Part shown: positions 1 to 64,000 of the stretch, one piece after another
How the letters are laid out: each line of letters begins with the position of its first letter
Position numbering within the stretch: position 1 is the stretch's first letter
NCBI RefSeq assembly: GCF_000972845.2
Contig: NC_040013.1
Coordinates: 2,408,642 to 2,472,641, forward strand
DNA: 64,000 nucleotides
Direction of reading: 5' to 3'
From: Larimichthys crocea
Taxonomy: Eukaryota > Chordata > Actinopteri > Sciaenidae
Notes under the pieces: model-generated
What the model saw: the letters and a program-made list of their open reading frames with translations, nothing else
The model's database searches: none
What the model was told of the DNA's origin: nothing
Position numbers and translations under genes: made by a program

Positions 1-1949
1 GACGTGGTGGACGGACGTTGTTCTACTCATTGGTCTCCATGCTTGACAGATTATCTGCAGAACTTCAATGTATCTTTGAAGCCCGGGGGTCGCCCACTGC
101 CAGCCAAACAGAAATGGCACTGACAGAGAAAGGATGGACAAGTGACTTGCAGCAAAGCACGGCATGATGAAAAGACATGTTGTTTCTTGATCAAGAGCAC
201 GAGGCTTCTATTGCATCGGCTTTTAAGATCAAATATTTCAACGGAAAATTGGCTGTAGGACAGACTGTACGGTGGTGTACTTCATAAATATTGTACTGTA
301 TGTTTCACATGAATGCCTGGCTAACAAGACGAGCGGGACACAGACAGACACGTTCACCTGGAGATGTTTGAAGAAGGCTGACAATAAAAAGTCTAATGAC
401 TTCACACAAGCTAAAAATAAAGAAATTTTGCTTTTAGCATTTATTAAAATCCTCCTGATTACACGCAGCAGGCTGACTGCTGAGACGCTCCTGATCTTTC
501 TCTTGTTTTCATTTTCCTTTCCTTTGTACAGGACACACACACACACACACACACACACCTGAGAGGTAAAAAAAAAAAAGACAGCTATTGGTGAGTACGG
601 TCACACTCGCACCACTACTTGTCAGCATCCAACATTAATGAACTCACTGTTGAGTTGTTAGGTACAATAGAATTATTTTCTATCTGCCGTGTTTTCGTGA
701 GAAATGAAAGGTGACAAATGTTTGTTCTTCACCGCTGCCTGAATGAAACATTAAAGCAAACATCTTCATGGCTGAAAAGGAGCATCTGAAGCTCAGATTG
801 TAGGAGTTTCTGTTTACTCATATGGAAAAGTTTTAGTTTTAGTATTTTAGTTCATCTCACGATTGCATTGTAGTTTTTATGCTGCAGAAAATTGTGCAAA
901 ATATGTTTAAAAAAATGAACAATTACACTTATTTTCTTTCTTTTCCAAACAGAACAGTTAATCCAAAATATGCTCATTCTTCTTTTTAGCAGCTATTTAT
1001 CTATCTAGATTTGTTTTTGGTGTGAGCTGCCCAGTTTTTGGAGATTTCGGCCACAGAGAACAAAAACCAAAATTTACCGACCATCTTAAAAACTTAGCAT
1101 TCCATCTTGCTGTTTAATCCTTGTGTAAATAACATGCTTCACCCTGTTTTTGAGCTGAGATGCTGCAGTTTGTTTACAGCACAGACATGATGGTGGTATC
1201 TCTCTTCTCAGAGCCTCCTTTCTTTCTATTTCAAAATTCAGAAAAACAGACGAGCTGTCAGTGACTCCATATCAGGCATGAGTTGTGTATTGTGTCCAAT
1301 TAAAACAAATTTAATTAGCACGAAACAATTTGATCCTATCAATTATAAAACCTGAAGTTCTTGCCCACAGGCTTTCCCGAGTGTTTTTACCTGGATAGCA
1401 TCATATCATCTGCAAATCGTCAACGCTTCTCTACTCAGGCTGTTTCCCAAAGGCCCAGAGTAACTTAATAACTGCTGTTATTAAGCCATGGTGCTTTTGT
1501 TTGTATATTTTAAAGTCAGCAGTGCTTTAAATGGAAAAAAATATATGCCAGTATTCCCCATTCACTGCTGTTACTTCTGTATGGACAGTTGTATACCTTC
1601 ATTTGTTTTGATAAGAGCCAAAGACAAAGCAGAGAGCTAATATTACAGCAACAAGCCCAGCTTGGCGTCCACCATTCACCTTTTTATTTCACGAAGCTCC
1701 CGCAAACAACTACGAGCTCAGAGACATCGCTCTGAAAACCTTCCTCCTCCGAGCAGTCCAAAGATCGCTGTAAATGCAACACTCCTCCAGCGGCACTGAA
1801 GTTCTAATTTTAAGATTATACAACAAGTAGGTCTGACCGAGCAATCTGATTGGTCAGCTAGACGTTTAGAATGATATTTCTGTTTAATGTGTTTTTGTTT
1901 GTTTGTTTTTTGTTTTGGCCTTTTCTATTTTTGTTTCTATATCTTGCTG
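1..1949. other. Upstream non-coding sequence
   Basis: I see no supportable gene here. All reading frames are short and broken, and nothing reads as an exon of a known neighbour. The stretch is moderately AT-rich and has one CA microsatellite (533-558). It ends in the retroelement tail at 1950-2017. It could include untranslated or distal exons of an upstream gene, but nothing in the sequence shows that. Confidence 0.5.
533..558. repeat. (CA)n microsatellite
   Basis: A pure dinucleotide run of about 13 units, followed within 15 bases by a short A-run. It is one of more than a dozen CA/GT tracts in the window. Confidence 0.9.
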
Positions 1950-2017
1950 CTCTTACAAGTGAATTTCCCCATGGTGGGATGAATAAAGTATATCTAATCT
2001 AATCTAATCTAATCTAA
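1950..2017 (+). mobile_element. 3' tail of a fish non-LTR retroelement with (TCTAA)5
   Basis: The sequence reads GAATTTCCCCATGGTGGG, then ATGAATAAAGTATA, then five TCTAA units (1993-2017). A 'fcccc-a-ggtggg-ataaag' end followed by a short tandem repeat is the usual 3' end of several fish LINE families and their short derivatives. The T-rich 60 bases before it may belong to the same copy. No coding part is recognisable upstream, so this is a heavily 5'-truncated insertion. The exact family is not determined. Confidence 0.6.
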
Positions 2018-2188
2018 ATCAGCATGACAGCACACCTGACTAATTAATAAAAATATTACTCCGTCATCTCCACATGTAAACGAACAGGAATAAGTCCACT
2101 GGAAGTGAACTTTAATAAAGTAATGCATCTGAATTTACAATTTCAGCTTTCTTTAATGGATATTCTGTGTTATGGAGCTGCTAGACCA

Positions 2189-2230
2189 CCTCGTTAATAC
2201 AGGTGTGTGCCTCGTTAACACAGGTGTGTG
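2189..2230. repeat. 21-bp tandem duplication
   Basis: Two head-to-tail copies of a 21-base unit (2189-2209 and 2210-2230, beginning CCTCGTTAA and ending AGGTGTGTG) differ at one base. It is a recent local duplication with no known role. Confidence 0.85.
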
Positions 2231-2735
2231 CCTCATTTGTGTTCAGCACGTCGGAGATCAAACAGTTCAGTGACAGAGAAAATATTTTTAAAGAAAAGGT
2301 GGAAAGGTGGACTAAAGTGGAATATTCCATTAGATAAAAACATGTCGTTCATTTTGATTCCATCAGTCTTTGTTTTACACATTTTGATGCTGTGGAGTTA
2401 CTGAAATGTTTGGATCGTCCTCCATCAGCTGTGCAGGTGAGTAAGGCTGATACGGTGCTAGCTTCAAAATAAATGTGAAGTCCAAACTGTCCATGGAAAA
2501 ATATATTTGTCAGCAGATATCTGAGTCACTAAAAGACTGAACCAGCAAAGCAGTTTAGTGTTTATATGTGCACTATCTATTCAGTTTGGGAAACTCCACG
2601 ATCTCTATGAGCTCTGACGGGACGAGAAAGCATCTCAGGCCGTTACTAAGACCCGAGCTACTTGCTGGAGTTCCATTACATATACAGTAGGTATGTTTTC
2701 CAGGTATTAGTCATACCCCATGTATCTCAATATCA

Positions 2736-2865
2736 CAATATTACACTTGAGGGTGTGCTTTAACTTATTATTGGTACTTCAGTGACGCTAACGGACTTCA
2801 GAATCCTGACCGCGTCACTGTCGTGGCACTAATGAGTTTAAAGCACACCCTCTCGTGTCACATTG
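2736..2865. mobile_element. Fold-back (hairpin) element, MITE-like remnant
   Basis: The arms 2736-2763 and 2838-2865 are inverted copies matching at 24 of 28 bases, with the core GAGGGTGTGCTTTAA perfect. The pairing continues inward: CAGTGACGC on the left and GCGTCACTG on the right form a second perfect 9-bp stem, with only about 22 unpaired bases at the apex. The whole 130 bp is therefore one imperfect palindrome. This structure is typical of short non-autonomous DNA elements that consist almost entirely of inverted repeats. No clear target-site duplication is visible, so a structured non-mobile sequence remains possible. Confidence 0.5.
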
Positions 2866-3540
2866 CTTAATTACATAATGTTGCTTTACGTATATCACAT
2901 TCTGAGTTTCTACAGTGAATAAAAGTTAGTAGGAGATATTGCTGATGTTCACAGCTGTTTGAAAGATTAGATTAGAACTAACTTTAGTGTGGTACAAAGA
3001 AGTCACCAGGCCCGGGACGCCCTTGTATTCCGGGCTAAATCCCTGGATGCTTTCTCTTCTCTTGACTTTTAGTGTGTCACACAAGTGAAGCACCTCTGCA
3101 TCACCATTCCCTGTGTCCAGCTGTCCCTCAGGCTATCTACACTAGCTTTAATTTGACTTTCGAAGCTCTGTCATCATCTGACTCTCTTCGTGTTCTCTTT
3201 GTGCCCTTTTGGAGCTAGGCCAACATTACTGTAAGGTTAAAGTCACGTTACTTAGACTAGCTGCTGCCAACAGAGAAAAACGGGCAGGTGAGACTGGGAT
3301 TAGGTGAACGCCATGTAGTTCTAGTGCCCCCTAGGTAATTCACTTTATTTAGGGCTATTATGAATCATCCAGAGAACCTGATATGGAGAGGGCAGAAAAG
3401 AGTACCGGCAGCTGTGCAAGAAAAAGTCACGGTACACCAAAGAGTAAAATGAGGTGCTGTCACTGTTTACCTCTGAGTACTGGCCCACTTTGAGCACTGT
3501 CAGTCAGAGTTTCAACCAAACCACAACACAGAAACTGCTC

Positions 3541-4245
3541 TTGTTAAGGTTTTCAATGACACTGAAACAGACAGTGAAAAGTTTTAATCTTAGTGTATAT
3601 CTTCGTGCTGTATTTGACGTAGCAGACCACAAACATATTGGAAAGATGAACTTGTTTTAATTCAATTTAAAGAACTGGGATGACTTTGTGTCGATTGGTT
3701 GGTTATAAAAATGACTTGGAGTTCCCCAAGGCTCCATTCTCGGGCCACTTCCCTTCTACTACATTCTTCCAGTAGTAAAGATCATGAAAAACAGCAAAAT
3801 ATATCAGTATAATTATGACATTATTATGCAACAACACACAGTATGGTCCCATACAAGCACCTACTAAGTGTTTCAGCCTTTACAATATAACAAGAATTTA
3901 AGGACTTCAAAATTTGTCCGTCTTCAGATCTTCAGATCTTTGCACTGGTCTCTTGTGTGTCACAGAATTGACTTTATAATATTGCCGGTTTATAGTTTTT
4001 AGAAACTTTTAGAAACATTAACATTACTTCACTATCACTTTAAATCAGGGTTTAAGACTTTTCTGTTTGCCACTGCTTTTTATTAAATTAAATCTGGGAC
4101 TACTGATTCATATTTTAGCTGCATTTCAATTTGTGTTCTCCTGTTTTATCCTTTTTTTTATCTTACAGTTTATTTTACTCAATCAAATTTAAATGTGACT
4201 TTTGAAAGGTGCAACACAGATAAAGCTGCCTTGTCTTGCCTTGCC
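3541..4245 (+). mobile_element. Decayed LINE 3' half (reverse transcriptase remnant, L2/CR1-like)
   Basis: Three successive coding remnants appear in the right order for a non-LTR reverse transcriptase. YLRAVFDVADHKHI (about 3597-3640) resembles the 'DLSAAFDTVDH' motif. LGVPQGSILGPLPF (from 3715) is the conserved 'GVPQGSxLGPLLF' motif. LHWSLVCHRIDF (about 3940-3980) resembles the late 'HWLPVxxRIxFK' motif. Stops and indels break the frame throughout, for example the stop at 3658-3660. The element ends in a TTTGAAAGGTGCAACACAGATAAAG stretch and a CTTGC-like pentamer repeat near 4225-4245, as LINE 3' ends do. It is a dead, 5'-truncated copy and not a gene. L2-, Rex- and CR1-type families share these motifs, so the family call is tentative. 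Confidence 0.7.
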
Positions 4246-7200
4246 CAACTCTTTGCAAAGTTTAGACTTTGTCACTGCTTAAAAACATTGTCAGGCTTTA
4301 CATGCAAAATATCCATTATGTCTCCTTTTCGCTATTGTTTCATTAATTTTCCATCCAAAATGTGATGTTTGTTTGCGGCCCACTATTCTTTCATGCACCA
4401 AAGATTTTCAATATGATGACAGTTTTAGATAAGACAAGCTATTTCTGAACAATGCACAATACACCGCTCATACGCTCTTTCCCTCAATTGAGAAAAAAGA
4501 TAGCAACACTGCAGCTCCATAAGAGCCTCATAAAAATAATGAAACTCCGATGCTAGCTGCTCTCCCTGCTTCCAGCAACACTACATTTGAACTGTATGTC
4601 GACAAAGCAACAAAGTCATCACTATCTACAGCGGGCGCTTGCATTTTGCTGATGAATGGAGAGCCCTGCCAGATTACTTGATTTGATAAGTAGTACAACC
4701 CATCGGTAACATAATACATCACAAATTGTTTTGTCAACAATTTATGATACCATTTATCAAATGACCATCGCAGTGGGCTGAGTTATGGTGTCATAGCTGG
4801 CATAATGTCAATACTCAAGCTGAGTTGAGGGCAGTCTGGCCACAGTGATTTAGACACGCCACACTCTGACCTCTTTGGAGATTTTCCCTTCATTACCAGA
4901 CAAATTGATGTTGAAGGGAGAGAAAAAAGTTGTAAAATTTAATGTTTAAATCTTTACAATTAAATATATGAAGGAGATAAAGCAAGTGAGATAAAGTCCA
5001 AAGTCAGTGTCGTGCAGGCCAGCTGCACTTCGATGAAGACTTTACAAAATGGGAACTTTAGGAATAAAGCTCAGAATAAATGAACATTAAATGACTTCAC
5101 TGAATACTAGTTGATATTTATGGTTTGCAAGAAAATCTTTCATTTTATCTGAAGATAACCGAAGATATCTTTTTACACCATCAGTGTCAACAAGACCTTT
5201 CAGACATCCTTCATCCGAGCAACATCATCCAGTTTTTTTGGCGCATAAAAACTCAAAATCTGTCAAATTTGCAATCAAGGTCTGATTTAATTCCACTGAG
5301 AGAATCAATCTGAGCTGCAGCCTGGATGACAATTAAAATGTAAGGCTTTAAACTGCCTCCTCAAGTCAATCCATGTCTCTGGTATTGACCACGGTATATG
5401 GCGCGTGTCCAAGCCGCCACCACCACCACCATCTCTGGCTAGCCAATCTTAAAGGTTACTGCAACCACTACATGTACCCACATTAGCAGGACACTCACCT
5501 CTCTGGGTTTATGGCCTGTGTAATAATTTTAAGCAAAGAGAGAAGTGCATTCAGTGGAGACAGTAACAGCGAGAGAGTCGAGGGAGGACAAGTATAGTAT
5601 GATTGATCGCGGTGAGCAGGATAGCTGTGTACCTCTCACCTTCCCCCCCTGATTACTGCCTGCTCCTGATCTCTCACATCTGTCTTGACTTCCTAAAGAA
5701 ACAGATTCCACAGATGTGATACTTCTCACTCCTGGGATTAAAACTTTGTCAAAAGGTTGGCTTTTTAAGGAACATACCGCTTTATATTTGTCCACTTATG
5801 TATTTAGCTGGTAGCCGTCTGGGGGGAAAGGACACTTCTTCTTTTTTAGATGTTTATCACCGCAAACAAACTATAAAGTCACCGGCTGAATTCACGCCTG
5901 TCCTACCAACATGTTGGAAATGTATCAAGTCTCTAATTGTGCATTTACCATTCTTAACAGTTTATTAGTTTACCTCCCACACTAACACTTGGAATGATTT
6001 AATAACTGCAGGGGGAGTTAACAACACTCATTAGCAGATGCAATATTTCCTACATAGTTATCTACCTTTCAAGCACACAACACTGTATGTGCAATCTGTG
6101 GCAGGGAGTAGAATTTTAAAGGTACTGTACTACAAGTCGGAGGAAAAATAATATTATTACTAGTTACTTTGCAGATTCATATTTTGCATGTAAATGATCA
6201 ACTCTTATAATATGACACGTTTCTGCAGATTAAACAGCTCAGCAGGATGTATAGGATTAAACGTTAGCTCCTTCTCAACCAGCGACAACAGTAAAATGCT
6301 GATTACAAGGTTATGCATCAGGAAACACAACAAATACATTTAGCTGATAATGCACTTTATTTGTAATGTTTTTTTTTTGTACGCTGTAGTCCGTGCTGCT
6401 CTTTCTTAAAGTGACATTATGTAACCGTCAACCTTAAAATCACAGCTTCAGAATCGCTTTGATGCTGTGGTGACTTGTAGTCAGGTGTTATTCCCTCTGC
6501 TCTCGCTCTCACTGCAGTAACTTTGTTGATCTGACACGATTATTTTGATGGAATTGAATCGATATCTTCTCCCTCTGATGTCCTTTTGTGATTTTTTCCA
6601 AACTTCTGCCAACTGTAGCTGCTGTTAGCTAGTTAGTTCAGTTGGCTGGGGGAGTTGTTGGTGTTTATATTGGTAGTCAGGATCTTTGGACTGTTGCAAG
6701 AACAGCGGCTTCTTTGGCAGAGGCGAAGAGGAATTTGACAGAGGAAGCTAAAGAAAAAGTGACTTAAGTAAATCTGGGACTGACGTCTAATTGTTGGCGA
6801 GAGCTTCATGAAGTTGTCCGCTCGTTTTTGATGAAGTAATGTAATCATAACAGGCGCTGTGTACAGCTGTCCGTACTTAGAGCGGCACCAAATCGTGCCA
6901 AATTGCAAAAACACCAAAGCTTCTTCCAGCGCTGTGTGCAACATGCTGCCCTCTGAAACATACATCTGAATATTTACCATTCCTCGTGCATCAGTTTAAT
7001 GCATGAGACAAAGCAGCAGATTCAAGAGATATTCATGCTACCTCTCTCTGCCTTCACATGTGTAACCGTAATGAAGATGAAGTGCATGCATACCAGCGAC
7101 AAATACCGGGAAATAAATAAGAATAAAGTATCCAAACCGAATGAAAGACTGTTCATAATTGGGTTAGTAATGTCTCTGGCACCGTCTGCTCGGTCATTTC

Positions 7201-9480
7201 CTCCAGTCTCCCCGAGCATCAGGGGATCATACAGGCGACACTCAAACCGGGAGCTGTGTCACTGCCGTGTTGACAGGCTGCCTTTCACCGTCTCCAGCGC
7301 CAGTTCTGATAGAGAGAGAGAAAAAGAAAAACACGAATCTTTTAATGATTTGTGACCCCTTTGTGGACAGCGAAATTGTGAAATCATGCACCCATAACTT
7401 CTCACTTAATCTGTGTTACTCTCATCACAACAGAGCAAGCCACTCTATCAGTAAATGCTAATCTCCTAATTAACAAGCTAATTAGGCAATTACAGCTTTG
7501 CAGAAGGATGCCTAAATGAAATATGACAACACAGTCACTTTCTACAGCACCTGTGGGTCTTTTCAGATGTCACAATGAGAAGCATGATGACAAAGTGTTG
7601 TCTCTACACTCATAGGTGCTAATTCCTGCGCCTCGCTCAGCTCGTTTGTAAAAATATTGTCGTTTTATTTAACCTAATGTACAGTGCATGTGGAAACAAC
7701 TTGTCGAGTTGCATGTCGTTTATTTCTCCTGAAATAAACTGACCTGCAGCGTTTTTTTTGTTTTTTTTCCGGGGGCATTTTCACAGCATTATGATTTTAG
7801 AAATGAAGTGCACAGAAAACAGTGAACAGCACAACCTCTTGGTTATGTAAACAAGGTTTCGTGAACTAGCAGCGCCACGGAGTCTCGCTGTAAGGAGCTG
7901 TCACATACGGAAATGAATTATGTTGACATATGGCTGAAAACAACGGAGAACAGGCCTGCTATGCAATGCAATGAAGAATCATGCACTGCAACAGAGGAGA
8001 GGAGCCGGAGCTGTACCTTTGAGCCCTTCTTGACAGGTATGTAGTGTGACTTGACAGCTCAGTATTTCAATGATAAATGCAGTAGTCCTGGGACTCCCAG
8101 TCACTAAACTCAAGAGTGTGTTGCTCTGATACTTCAAGGTCAAATGAATGAATGAACCACACAGGCCGCTGAAGACAGTCTGGAGTGAAGCCCTGTCATT
8201 AACACATGCAGATGTGTCCTCACGTTACCTTAATCATCAAGCACGATGCTGAGCTTTGTATTTATAAAACCGGATTCACTCTCCTTTAGAACCAAACGTG
8301 CCACAGTTATTGTCATGTTAATCCTCGTTTATTTTTGGACCTCTTTGGCTCATCCTCATCTAGTGACTCAAACACTGAGGAGCAGACAGGAAGCAGCAGG
8401 ACGATGTCCTCTTTCTTTTTCTAGTAAAATAACCAAGCGTTATTTAAAGTAGTGACTCACCGTATCGTGACTGCAAAGGAGAACTTTCTTCGATTTCTAA
8501 TGATTAATCCAGTCACTCGGTTCAGACTCGTGAAGATGAATCATGCTCCATCAACCACCAGGAAGAACATACAGTATTTGAGAGGATTGTTATTTTAACG
8601 AGTAGGAACATCTCAGCATCCTAATAATGATCATCATGATCAAAGGGTTAACTAAAAACCATGTAACACTGCGTACACCTTAGAATTATTACTGTAAATC
8701 ATATTTAAAGCCATATTTAGCTTCCTATCGTGACCACGTTGCTCTACTGGCACTTCATCTCAGTGTCACAGTGTTTCAGCTCAGTTTTCTTTATTTCCTA
8801 ACATTTATTCTTCTTGTAGTATTCTTTCTTTTTGCCGTAAAGCAGACGAGCATGATTAAAAGTCAGTCAGTGATGGTGTGTTGATCATAGCATCCTTGCA
8901 TGTTATAACACTTTGTGCACACAACAATACTCAACACAACAACAAGACCTTTTCTTAGAGTGTCCACTGAAGCTGTTTCTCCCCCAGCAGATCGGATGAG
9001 CCTCCTCAGAGGATGAAGTTTGTCAGGACTTCACTCTGCGTTTGGCTCGTCAGAAAGAGAAGACGGAGACGGAAATTAAACAGCGTAAAAGTGGAAAGTG
9101 TTGCAGACAGTTACCGGCCAGGTAACGCTGACCATCGCACATTTGTTTTTCTTCTTCTTGGGTGAGTCCAGACTACTTAGAGGCCACAGTTTAACACGTG
9201 TATTGATTATCTGGTTTTGTGAGAAACGACATCGACAGTGGTTGTTTTGGCTGCAGGAGAGGAAACAGTGAAGCAAAATACTGTTTGTGTTAGTTTTTGC
9301 ATGATCACCATCAAATCAGACAAACTCCTCCTGTCAGAAGTTGAGCATGGAGGCCTCGTGTTGCACACAGATGTCTGTCTTTCTCTCTTTATTTCTGCAT
9401 TAACTCACTGAAACACCCCCCAAAACGAAGGCAAACCCACTATTTCGCTCTCCCCCTTCATAAACCCGTGATCTAGATGC
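4246..9480. other. Upstream non-coding sequence
   Basis: No exon, RNA gene or intact mobile element could be supported here. Reading frames are short and unrelated to known proteins. Homopolymer T runs occur near 6370 and 7750. A TGATTAAT site (PBX-HOX type core) lies near 8500, but a single 8-mer means little. This is ordinary intergenic DNA upstream of pbx3, in which distant enhancers could be hidden. Confidence 0.5.
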
Positions 9481-9599
9481 TCACTGTGGAGGCTCCACGG
9501 TATATTTGCTGCCTTGCATCCAGCTCAACAACTTGTCTGCTGCCATAGCAACTGCGGAGGAGCACAGAGCAGCGCCGCCTGCTTGTGCAATGGATGTCA

Positions 9600-9790
9600 C
9601 TCGTGGCAACGACCAATCAGAAGTTCCCATCCTTTTGTACGAGCGGTGTGAAGATGGAGGGATGGAGTGGGTGGGCTCTCGGCATCATGCATCTGCCAGC
9701 AATAGGACACGCGGATCGTCAGTCTTCGTCATCCTGCGCTGGGATTGGTCGAGGAGCTTTACTTTCCAATAATATAAACATGTCTACTGC
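9600..9790 (+). promoter_or_regulatory. Promoter-like cluster of CCAAT boxes and a weak TATA-like site
   Basis: GACCAATCAG (9611-9620) carries a CCAAT box. An inverted copy, GGGATTGGTC, is at 9741-9750. CCAAT recurs at 9766-9770, directly before AATATAAACA (9771-9780), which is TATA-like. The surroundings are locally richer in G+C and CpG than the DNA upstream, and a GC-box-like GGGCGGAGC lies about 300 bases further on (about 10100). The cluster sits 1.4 kb upstream of the pbx3 start codon and could be its promoter or one of several. The transcription start cannot be placed from sequence alone. Confidence 0.3.
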
Positions 9791-10357
9791 TCGCCTGGCT
9801 TGAACCAAGGCTTACAAGGGACTATGCAGTTCTACATCAAACTGTATAAAAACTCTCATTATGCATCTGCCTGTGTTGTTGCAGGACTAAATCTTTATTA
9901 TTGCTAGAGAATATGCACATAGCTGCACGTGCACGCGTGAGGAAACGAGGATACCGCGTGCTGCCGCTGCTGCAAGAAAGAGAGAGGGGGACTCTGCGTG
10001 CTTTCATCATTATAATCACCATCCTAAGTACTAGCTCTTAACATTTTGTTTTTCGGTGTTCAGGCGAGAAGTGACAAGAATATAGACCCCTCCTCTGCAG
10101 GGCGGAGCGTGCATTTTCATTTCGTATTTTGTATTTTTTTATTTTTTTCTCTCCTACCCCTGTTCCCTGCTCTGACACGTCTGCACTGAGTGAGTGGCAT
10201 TGGCACACTGTCAATCGCTCACTACCGCTGCCATCAAACAACATAAAACACACACAGGCAGAGGCTGGAGCTCATAAATTTCAGCAGGGCTAGATATTTT
10301 TTTGCGCATCGCCTTTATACAGCGCTGTGTCCTCATTAATTTCTTCTCGTGCTTTGC

Positions 10358-10397
10358 TTTTTTTTATTTTTTTTTTCTAAAACAGAAAATCTCCCAC

Positions 10398-10456
<59 letters not shown>

Positions 10457-10690
10457 TCTCCCCCAACTTTTTTTTTTTTTTTTTTTTTTTGTACATTTCA
10501 TATTTTTTATAGTCACATTTGGACACCTTATGCCGCAGATTGTGTATTTTTTTCTAATACTCTCAGTTGTCGCGGGAATCATTTCTGCACATTTATAGTT
10601 GGCAACACCTGCAAGATTTTTTTTTATTATTAATATTATTTGTTTACACGTTTCCACATTGGATATTTTTTTTTTTTTTTTTTTTTTTTG
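10358..10690. repeat. Poly(T)/poly(A) low-complexity block in the pbx3 leader region
   Basis: Very long T runs occupy about 10402-10445, 10469-10490 and 10665-10689, with an A run between the first two. The short sequence AAAATCTCCC(A/C)CAAC precedes each of the first two T runs, so the block looks like a tandem duplication of 'AAAATCTCCCnCAAC + T-tract'. It lies between the promoter-like region and the start codon, so it may be transcribed as part of the 5' leader. Run lengths this long are prone to sequencing and assembly error. Confidence 0.8.
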
Positions 10691-11143
10691 CTTGCCGGTG
10701 CTTTTCACGAAGAGGATTTGGACATTTCTTCTGGAGAGGAAATGCGCCGGGAATCCCATGAAGAGCGCTAATAAATGAGAGATCACCAAGGAGCGTTTCT
10801 GTGTCTATAGCAGCCGTCAAATCCCAGAGAAAAGACAGATTGGCGTGAGGATTCGTGCGGGATACGATGGACCGTCAATTATGACAGAGAAGTGTTGAGA
10901 AGAAAAATAATAAAAAAAGAGATTTATGCTTTTTTCTACAAACACGCTCGCGCGTTTTGGCACTTTGGACCGCGCGTAAAAAAAAGAAGAAGAGGCGAGA
11001 GGACAGCGAGAACTTGGACACAAGATTTACGCTAAAAACATCTTTTTTTAAAAAATAATAATAAATCAGAAACGTGTGCTCTGTTCCCCGGTGAAGAGCC
11101 ACACAGCCCGTTCATCCCCCCTCCGTGTCTGCGGCACATGTTG

Positions 11144-11209
11144 TAGCCGATTTCGTATATGAGTTTTTCAATTTGTGTGGCTCAGTGCACAGACTCTTTA
11201 GCGGCTACT
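11144..11209 (+). other. pbx3: 5' leader with in-frame upstream ATG (possible 17-residue N-terminal extension)
   Basis: An ATG at 11159 is in frame with the conserved start at 11210 and would add 17 residues ([17 protein letters not shown]). An in-frame stop at 11144-11146 limits any further extension. The upstream ATG has T at -3, a poor initiation context. The ATG at 11210 has A at -3 and G at +4, a strong one, and gives the MDDQ N-terminus known from PBX3. I therefore take 11210 as the start and treat the extension as unlikely or minor. Confidence 0.6.
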
Positions 11210-63864
<52,655 letters not shown>

Positions 63865-64000
63865 GTAGGATCAACAATCAGGGACAGTTCCTGACTACCA
63901 GTGCAGAGAGCTGTCCTTGTCTTGCCTGTGTACTGAGCCATCCACAGTGCAGTCTGAAGCACAGCCAAAAATAGAAGAATAAGAAAAAAAAAACAAACAA
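63865..64000 (+). other. Start of pbx3 intron 7
   Basis: The window ends 136 bases into this intron. The last coding exon, expected to begin VDTLRH, and the 3' UTR are not present. Confidence 0.85.

Noticed and set aside
3454..3660. Separate small gene
   Set aside because: The frame overlaps a reverse-transcriptase motif and belongs to the decayed LINE, not to an independent gene.

Overview
The window is from a ray-finned fish, most likely a teleost. It has abundant long (CA)n/(GT)n microsatellites, decayed fish-type LINE tails, short TIR elements, and a vertebrate PBX gene spread over introns of very uneven length. The only protein-coding gene I can support is a plus-strand TALE-homeobox gene of the PBC class. 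Residue by residue it matches vertebrate PBX3 better than PBX1. PBX3-type features are the N-terminus [26 protein letters not shown], the KLTQIRQIY stretch, the homeodomain residue S in KKCSITVSQ, and the AVQN/PTTPNSG stretch. Which teleost copy (pbx3a or pbx3b) cannot be decided from this window.

Layout: 1-9480 is upstream, non-coding DNA with decayed repeats: a LINE tail near 1950-2017, a fold-back element at 2736-2865 and an L2-like LINE 3' end at 3541-4245. 9500-11209 holds a promoter-like region and a very T-rich 5' leader. The coding exons are 11210-11406, 11965-12038, 54378-54619, 55889-56079, 57116-57251, 62450-62615 and 63752-63864. All junction phases agree. Together they give 373 codons that end at the intron before the last ~60-residue C-terminal exon, which lies outside the window, so the gene is 3'-incomplete here. 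Intron 2 is 42.3 kb, about two thirds of the window. It contains no recognisable gene. It holds microsatellites, CAG tracts, G-rich tracts and several AT-rich blocks with octamer, homeobox and MEIS/PBX-HOX-like motifs that look like enhancer candidates.

The most interesting signals are two possible unannotated alternative exons, both of which keep the reading frame. A 30-nt microexon candidate at 58103-58132, with a good polypyrimidine tract and a consensus donor, encodes GVGSTITVSQ. Its last five residues repeat the last five residues of homeodomain exon 5 (ITVSQ). Inclusion would lengthen the turn between homeodomain helices 2 and 3 by 10 residues while rebuilding the same N-terminal start of recognition helix 3. 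A second, 78-nt phase-1/phase-1 cassette candidate at 63211-63288 would add 26 residues just C-terminal to the homeodomain region. Neither can be proved without transcript or comparative data.
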